A stretch of 64,000 bases of DNA. Source: Silvimonas soli (GTDB lineage Bacteria > Pseudomonadota > Gammaproteobacteria > Burkholderiales > Chitinibacteraceae). Of the stretch, positions 59,597-64,000 are shown in pieces. Location: the NCBI RefSeq assembly GCF_030035605.1, contig NZ_CP106736.1:4275001-4339000 (forward strand), in the 5' to 3' direction. The notes under the pieces were generated by a model, which saw only the letters and a program-made list of their open reading frames with translations, was not told the DNA's origin and made no database searches. The position numbers and the translations under genes are program-made. Numbering within the stretch: the first letter of the stretch is position 1; the number at the start of each line of letters is the position of its first letter.

Positions 59597-61342
59597 TCAG
59601 GGTTGGACTGACACTGCATCGGGCGGACTATCGGGAAAAACCTCGCGCCAGGCTTGTAGCGCCGCCCGCCGATTGCTGAACAGTTTGTGGCGCAAATCGC
59701 CTTTCAGTTTGAACTTATGGGTTTGTAGCCACTGTTCCATCATATGCTGGCGGCCGCAAAAGGCCAGGTTAATGCCTTGTTCTTCCAGCGCATCGTTCAG
59801 CTCCATAATGGTAATTGCCCCGGTCAGATCGACCATGCTGATCGGGTGAGCATCAATCAATACCCAACGCACTGGTTCGCTGGCGTTCTGCACCAGTTGC
59901 TCAACGCATTGCCGAAAGTAGCTGGCGTTGAAAAATATCAGCGGCGCTTCAAAGCGGAACACCAGCAAGCCTGGCACCGGGCGTGCTTTCGGGTAATACA
60001 AATTACTGTGAAAGTCGCCATCGTCAGCCAGTGCCATCGGGTAGCTGGTCGGGCGTGCCACTTGTCCCAGAAACCGCAGCAACGCAATCATGATTGCAAA
60101 CAGAATGCCCGGCATGATGCCCAGAATCAGCACCGCGGCAAACGTGCCCGCCGCGATGGCGCATTCGGCACGACTCACCCGATAAAGCGTGAGATACGCT
60201 TTGAAATCCATCAAGCCGAGTGAACTGAAAATCAGGATCAGTGCGAGTGCCGCAGTCGGCAGTGCCGCCAGTGGCACCGACAGCAACAGCAAGGCCAGCA
60301 AAATTGCGAACGCCGCAAAGATTTGCGCCATGCGAGTGCGGCTGCCGGAGGCGTCATTGACTGCAGTGCGCGAATCCGCCCCGGTAACAGCGAAGCCTTG
60401 CGACAGCGCGGACACAATATCGACGATGCCCAGCGCAACAAATTCCTGATTGCCATCGATCTGATAGCCGTTTTTTGCTGCAAAGCTGCGAGCCGTGAGC
60501 ATGCCACTACTGAAGCTGACGAAGGCCAGCAAAGCCGCCGAAGGCAGAATTGAACCCCAGTCTTCATGCGGCAGCGCTGGCCAGTGCAGGCGCGGCACTG
60601 AAGATGGAATATCACCCACCGTCACTACATGGCGCGCATCCAGATCGAATAAAAACGATGCAGCGATGGCCACTGCCGCGACCACCAATGCCACCGGGCC
60701 ATTGGGCCGCAGCCGCTTCAGGACGATATACAGCAGGAACAAAGCCAGTGAAAGCCATAGCGTGGGCAAATGGGGATGGGCCAGTTGGGGCACCAGCGAG
60801 ATTATCTGTCCGACTACATCCTTGCTGGCGACACTCACGCCCCAGACCTTGCCCAACTGCCCGACGATGATGCTGACAGCTACGCCGTTCAACAGACCGG
60901 TCAGAATAGGGCGTGACAACAAGTCCGCCAGGAACCCAAGGCGCAGCCGCCCCGCCAGCAGGCAAAACAAGCCCGTAAACAAGGTCAGGGAAATGGCCAA
61001 AGCGTGATAACGCTCAGGATCACCTTGCGCCAGTGGCCCCAAGGCTGCGGCGATCACTGCACAGGTGGCCGCATCCGGCCCGACAATCAGTTGGCGGGAA
61101 GACCCGAAAAAAGCGTAGGCAATCATCGGCAGGATGGCGCTGTACAACCCGACCACCGGGCTGAACCCGGCCAATTGCGCATAGGCAATACAAACCGGCA
61201 GCGCAACGGTGGCGACCGATACGCCTGCAATCAGGTCAGGCCGAAGGTCTGCCCGCGAGTAATGTCTGATATCCGGTAAACCGGGTATCCAGTGAGCCAG
61301 GCGGGCCCGCATCAGCGGCAACGAACGCGAAAAATTGAGCAT
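59597..61342 (-). CDS. SulP (SLC26) family anion transporter with STAS domain
   Basis: A 581-residue inner-membrane transporter of sulfate, bicarbonate or related anions. The membrane part (about residues 20-430) begins with DIRHYSRADLRPDLIAGVSV and includes the VGPDAATCAVIAAALGP segment. A cytoplasmic STAS domain at about 450-555 contains VLIDAHPISMVDLTGAITIM. It is upstream of ppk2 on the same strand. Substrate cannot be fixed: no cys genes are adjacent. Confidence 0.92.
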   Translation of the reverse strand: MLNFSRSLPLMRARLAHWIPGLPDIRHYSRADLRPDLIAGVSVATVALPVCIAYAQLAGFSPVVGLYSAILPMIAYAFFGSSRQLIVGPDAATCAVIAAALGPLAQGDPERYHALAISLTLFTGLFCLLAGRLRLGFLADLLSRPILTGLLNGVAVSIIVGQLGKVWGVSVASKDVVGQIISLVPQLAHPHLPTLWLSLALFLLYIVLKRLRPNGPVALVVAAVAIAASFLFDLDARHVVTVGDIPSSVPRLHWPALPHEDWGSILPSAALLAFVSFSSGMLTARSFAAKNGYQIDGNQEFVALGIVDIVSALSQGFAVTGADSRTAVNDASGSRTRMAQIFAAFAILLALLLLSVPLAALPTAALALILIFSSLGLMDFKAYLTLYRVSRAECAIAAGTFAAVLILGIMPGILFAIMIALLRFLGQVARPTSYPMALADDGDFHSNLYYPKARPVPGLLVFRFEAPLIFFNASYFRQCVEQLVQNASEPVRWVLIDAHPISMVDLTGAITIMELNDALEEQGINLAFCGRQHMMEQWLQTHKFKLKGDLRHKLFSNRRAALQAWREVFPDSPPDAVSVQP

Positions 61343-61614
61343 CTATTCTTTGAATGTTTTGACCGCTGTTAGCCAGTCCTGGCGGGAATCAGGCTGGTTT
61401 TTCTGTATTCATTATTGCAGGCCAGATCAAATATGAAAGAAATGCGTTTGGAATACTGAAAAAAGAACAGAACGGCGGGTGGCTACCTGATTTGATGACG
61501 CAAGGATGAATTGTGTAGTTCATGTTGATAGACTACATATGCATGGCAAATAGTCATGTCGCAGGCTCTGCGCGGCCGCACCCAGTCGGCCGCACACAAA
61601 AAAAGGGGAAAATG

Positions 61615-63684
61615 ATGGGTCGTAGCAAGGAGTGGTTAATCTGGATCGTGGTGGCGATCCTGGGCGCTTTTGCTTTTGGTGTGCTGGCGTTAAGCCGGGG
61701 CGAGCACGTAAACGCGGTATGGATGGTGGTGGCTGCAGTAGCCTGCTATTCCATCGCTTACAGGTTTTACAGCAAGTTCATCGCCAACAAAGTCTTTGAA
61801 CTGGATGATCGTCGCATGACGCCCGCCGAGCGTCGTAATGACGGGCTCGATTACGTCCCCACCAACCGCTGGGTGCTGTTTGGTCACCACTTTGCTGCCA
61901 TCGCCGGCGCTGGCCCCTTGGTCGGGCCTATCCTCGCGGCACAGATGGGTTATGTGCCCGGTACGCTGTGGATTTTGATCGGCGTGATGCTCGCCGGAGC
62001 CGTGCAGGATTTCCTGGTGCTGTTTATTTCCACCCGGCGTGATGGCCGCTCGCTGGGCGAAATGGCCAAACAGGAACTTGGGCCGTTTGCTGGCGTTATC
62101 GTCATGCTCGGCGCATTGGGCGTGATGATCATCATCCTGTCCGCGCTCGCACTGGTAGTGGTCAAAGCATTGGCTGACAGCCCATGGGGCGCATTTACCA
62201 TCGCCGCGACTATTCCGATTGCGCTGTTTATGGGCATTTACATGCGCTACATCCGGCCAGGCCGCATTGGTGAAATCTCGGTGATTGGCTTTGTGCTGAT
62301 GATGCTGGCCATTGTTTACGGTGGCGATATCGCCAAAGATCCAACCTGGGGCCCGATCTTTACCCTCAATGGCCCGCAAATGGTCTGGGCGCTGGTGATC
62401 TATGGTTTTATTGCTTCGGTCTTGCCGGTCTGGCTGCTGTTGGCTCCGCGTGATTACCTGTCTACCTTTCTCAAGATCGGCGTGATCCTTGGCTTGGCCA
62501 TTGGCATTGTGTTTGCCGCACCTGATCTGAAAATGCCGGCAGTCTCGCGCTTTATTGATGGTTCCGGTCCGGTATTTGCCGGTAGTTTGTTCCCGTTCCT
62601 GTTCATCACCATTGCCTGCGGTTCGATCTCCGGGTTCCACGCGCTGGTCGCTTCCGGCACCACGCCCAAGTTGATTGAGCGCGAAAGTCATATGCGCATG
62701 ATTGGTTACGGCGCGATGCTGATGGAGTCGTTTGTCGCCATCATGGCGCTGATCTGCGCTTCGGTGATCGACCCGGGCGTGTACTTCGCCATGAATTCGC
62801 CTGCCGCGCTGATCGGCAAGACGGTGGTAGAAGCGTCAACCGTCATCAACGGCTGGGGTTTTGCCATTACGCCAGACGCGTTGACGTTGATCGCACAAGA
62901 GGTAGGCGAGAAGTCGATCCTGTCGCGCGCTGGCGGTGCACCTACCTTTGCGGTGGGCATGGCGCACATCATTTCAGAAATCTTCAACAGCCGGGCGCTG
63001 ATGGGCTTCTGGTATCACTTTGCCATTCTGTTTGAAGCGTTGTTCATTCTGACTGCCGTTGATGCGGGTACTCGCGCTTGCCGCTTCATGGTGCAGGACC
63101 TGGCTGGCGTAGCGATTCCTGGTTTGGGTAAATCCCGTTCGTGGCTCGGTAATCTGATTGGCACAACCATTGCAGTTGCCGGTTGGGGTTACTTTGTTTA
63201 TCAGGGCGTGATCGACCCTCTGGGCGGCATCAACACCTTGTGGCCGCTGTTTGGCATTGGCAACCAGATGCTCGCTTCCATGGCGCTTATTCTGGGCACC
63301 GTCGTGCTGTTCAAGATGAAAAAAGAACGCTATGCGTGGGTCACTATCTTGCCTACGGCGTGGTTGTTTATCACCTCAATGACGGCGGGTTGGCAGAAGA
63401 TTTTCCATGAAAACCCGAAGATTGGTTTCCTGGCGATTGCCAACAAGTTCAACGCCGCCGCCAGCCAGGGCACCATCATTGCCCCGGCTAAAACCGTGGA
63501 GGACATGCAACGCATTGCCTTCAATAACCAGATCAACGCGGCGTTGTGCGGCTTTTTCATGATTGTGGCGGTAGTGATGCTGATATCCGCCTTCCTTAAT
63601 ATCCGTAAAGCGCTGGCATCACGGCAACCTACGGCGAGAGAAGCCGATGCCAAATGGCGCGGCGAGGCGGCCAGCAATGCTTGA
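61615..63684 (+). CDS. cstA: CstA/BtsT family pyruvate or peptide transporter
   Basis: A 689-residue inner-membrane protein of the carbon-starvation family, with about 16-18 hydrophobic segments. Conserved parts are VPTNRWVLFGHHFAAIAGAG, the AQMGYVPGTLWILIGV segment, ISGFHALVASGTTPKLIERE and the C-terminal LWPLFGIGNQMLA. CstA and BtsT take up pyruvate or peptides under nutrient limitation. AAGGGG lies 7 nt before ATG 61615; ATG 61612 is an equal alternative, and the frame is open from 61522. Its end overlaps the YbdD-like gene, the usual pairing. Confidence 0.94.
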   Translation: MGRSKEWLIWIVVAILGAFAFGVLALSRGEHVNAVWMVVAAVACYSIAYRFYSKFIANKVFELDDRRMTPAERRNDGLDYVPTNRWVLFGHHFAAIAGAGPLVGPILAAQMGYVPGTLWILIGVMLAGAVQDFLVLFISTRRDGRSLGEMAKQELGPFAGVIVMLGALGVMIIILSALALVVVKALADSPWGAFTIAATIPIALFMGIYMRYIRPGRIGEISVIGFVLMMLAIVYGGDIAKDPTWGPIFTLNGPQMVWALVIYGFIASVLPVWLLLAPRDYLSTFLKIGVILGLAIGIVFAAPDLKMPAVSRFIDGSGPVFAGSLFPFLFITIACGSISGFHALVASGTTPKLIERESHMRMIGYGAMLMESFVAIMALICASVIDPGVYFAMNSPAALIGKTVVEASTVINGWGFAITPDALTLIAQEVGEKSILSRAGGAPTFAVGMAHIISEIFNSRALMGFWYHFAILFEALFILTAVDAGTRACRFMVQDLAGVAIPGLGKSRSWLGNLIGTTIAVAGWGYFVYQGVIDPLGGINTLWPLFGIGNQMLASMALILGTVVLFKMKKERYAWVTILPTAWLFITSMTAGWQKIFHENPKIGFLAIANKFNAAASQGTIIAPAKTVEDMQRIAFNNQINAALCGFFMIVAVVMLISAFLNIRKALASRQPTAREADAKWRGEAASNA

Positions 63685-64000
63685 TCTATCTCCGTTTTTG
63701 GGGCGGCGCGAATCGCCACCTCCTGTTGCGGGCGCAGTGAACGCTTACGATCACTACCTCGCTGATCATGCCTCACGCCACGATACGGGCGTGCCGATGA
63801 GTGCCGCCGAGTTCGAGCGTTACAGCTTGGGTTCTGACTGGCTCACCGGCCTGAAAGATGCTGCAAAGAAAGTCGTGCAGACCTGCCGGCTGATGGTGGG
63901 CATTCATGACTACGAGTATTACTTGCAGCACATGCGGGAAAGGCATCCGGACGCCGTTCCGATGAAGCGCGATGAGTTTTATCGTTACTGCCTGGAGGCT
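63677..64000 (+). CDS. YbdD/YjiX family protein with duplicated motif, 3'-truncated by window edge
   Basis: An open frame of 108 codons from ATG 63677 to the window end, overlapping the cstA stop by 8 nt. The second half (KKVVQTCRLMVGIHDYEYYL, then RERHPDAVPMKRDEF) is a typical YbdD/YjiX protein, the small partner normally encoded after cstA/btsT. The first half contains a second copy of the motif: YDHYLADHASRHDTGVPMSA versus YEYYLQHMRERHPDAVPMKR, each followed by EF-x-RY-x-L, with 13 of 28 positions identical by eye. E. coli YbdD has about 65 residues and one copy. The C-terminal end is outside the window. Confidence 0.82.
   Translation, partial: MLDLSPFLGRRESPPPVAGAVNAYDHYLADHASRHDTGVPMSAAEFERYSLGSDWLTGLKDAAKKVVQTCRLMVGIHDYEYYLQHMRERHPDAVPMKRDEFYRYCLEA

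Noticed and set aside
1..64000. tRNA, rRNA, CRISPR or intact insertion sequence
   Set aside because: No cloverleaf-type gap, ribosomal RNA, regularly spaced direct repeats or transposase gene was seen in reading through; a dedicated tRNA and repeat scan would be needed to exclude them fully.

Overview
The window looks like chromosomal DNA of a motile, Gram-negative betaproteobacterium, most likely in the Neisseriales (Chromobacteriaceae/Chitinibacteraceae side). This rests on recalled gene order and protein resemblance, not on a search. Supporting blocks are cmk-rpsA-ihfB-lapA-lapB-pyrF-ugd-rfaE1, rpsF-priB-rpsR-rplI, and fimV-(CbiQ-like)-truA-trpF-trpB-trpA-accD-folC-SPOR-cvpA-purF-metZ. A repeat between trpB and trpA also resembles, from memory, a Neisseria intergenic repeat. 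The DNA is moderately GC-rich by eye, coding is dense, and no gap above about 300 bases lacks a gene. I saw no tRNA, rRNA, CRISPR array, intact IS element or prophage.

Layout. 1-3732: the 3' part of ligA; galU preceded in frame by a Cro-like helix-turn-helix segment and two operator-like dyads; a methylthioinosine-type phosphorylase. 3782-14945: a compact nucleotide-sugar cassette (rfbF, rfbG, RmlC-like epimerase, C-methyltransferase, DegT/PLP aminotransferase, NeuD-like acyltransferase, CmcI-like methyltransferase) ending in a 1601-residue multi-module glycosyltransferase. 15149-22358: a late flagellar block (fliC, flaG, fliD, fliS, fliT, DUF2802, fliK, a short FlhB-like gene) with two near-consensus or consensus sigma-28 promoters. 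22376-31440: an NSS transporter, uvrC, pgsA, an HD-GYP protein, aroF, a META/DUF4377 lipobox-less exported protein, tyrA and an aldo/keto reductase. 31440-39122: cmk, rpsA, ihfB, lapA, lapB, pyrF, ugd and rfaE1. 39194-43066, mostly minus strand: a GGDEF diguanylate cyclase, the rpsF operon and fdxA. 43237-58153: gluQ, fimV, truA, the trp genes, accD, folC, a SPOR protein, cvpA, purF and metZ. 58255-64000: a guanidine-II riboswitch with the gdx exporter gene, ppk2 and a SulP transporter on the minus strand, then cstA and a YbdD-family gene running off the window.

How the parts fit. galU and ugd supply UDP-glucose and UDP-glucuronate. rfbF/rfbG start a CDP-6-deoxy-4-keto-sugar that the next genes could methylate, aminate and acylate. 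The large glycosyltransferase could transfer that sugar, and its position directly before flagellin, with no Wzx/Wzy genes, makes flagellin glycosylation a reasonable hypothesis. The HD-GYP and GGDEF proteins are opposing c-di-GMP enzymes near motility and FimV genes. lapA/lapB and rfaE1 belong to LPS assembly. aroF, tyrA and trpFBA are aromatic amino acid genes scattered in separate units.

The most notable items are: the HTH-GalU in-frame arrangement with paired dyads; the CDP-sugar/giant glycosyltransferase cassette next to fliC; a perfect sigma-28 promoter hidden in the end of flaG; an FliD with a Thr-Pro tract; a MITE-like palindrome inside trpB-trpA; the guanidine-II riboswitch; and a YbdD protein with an internal duplication.
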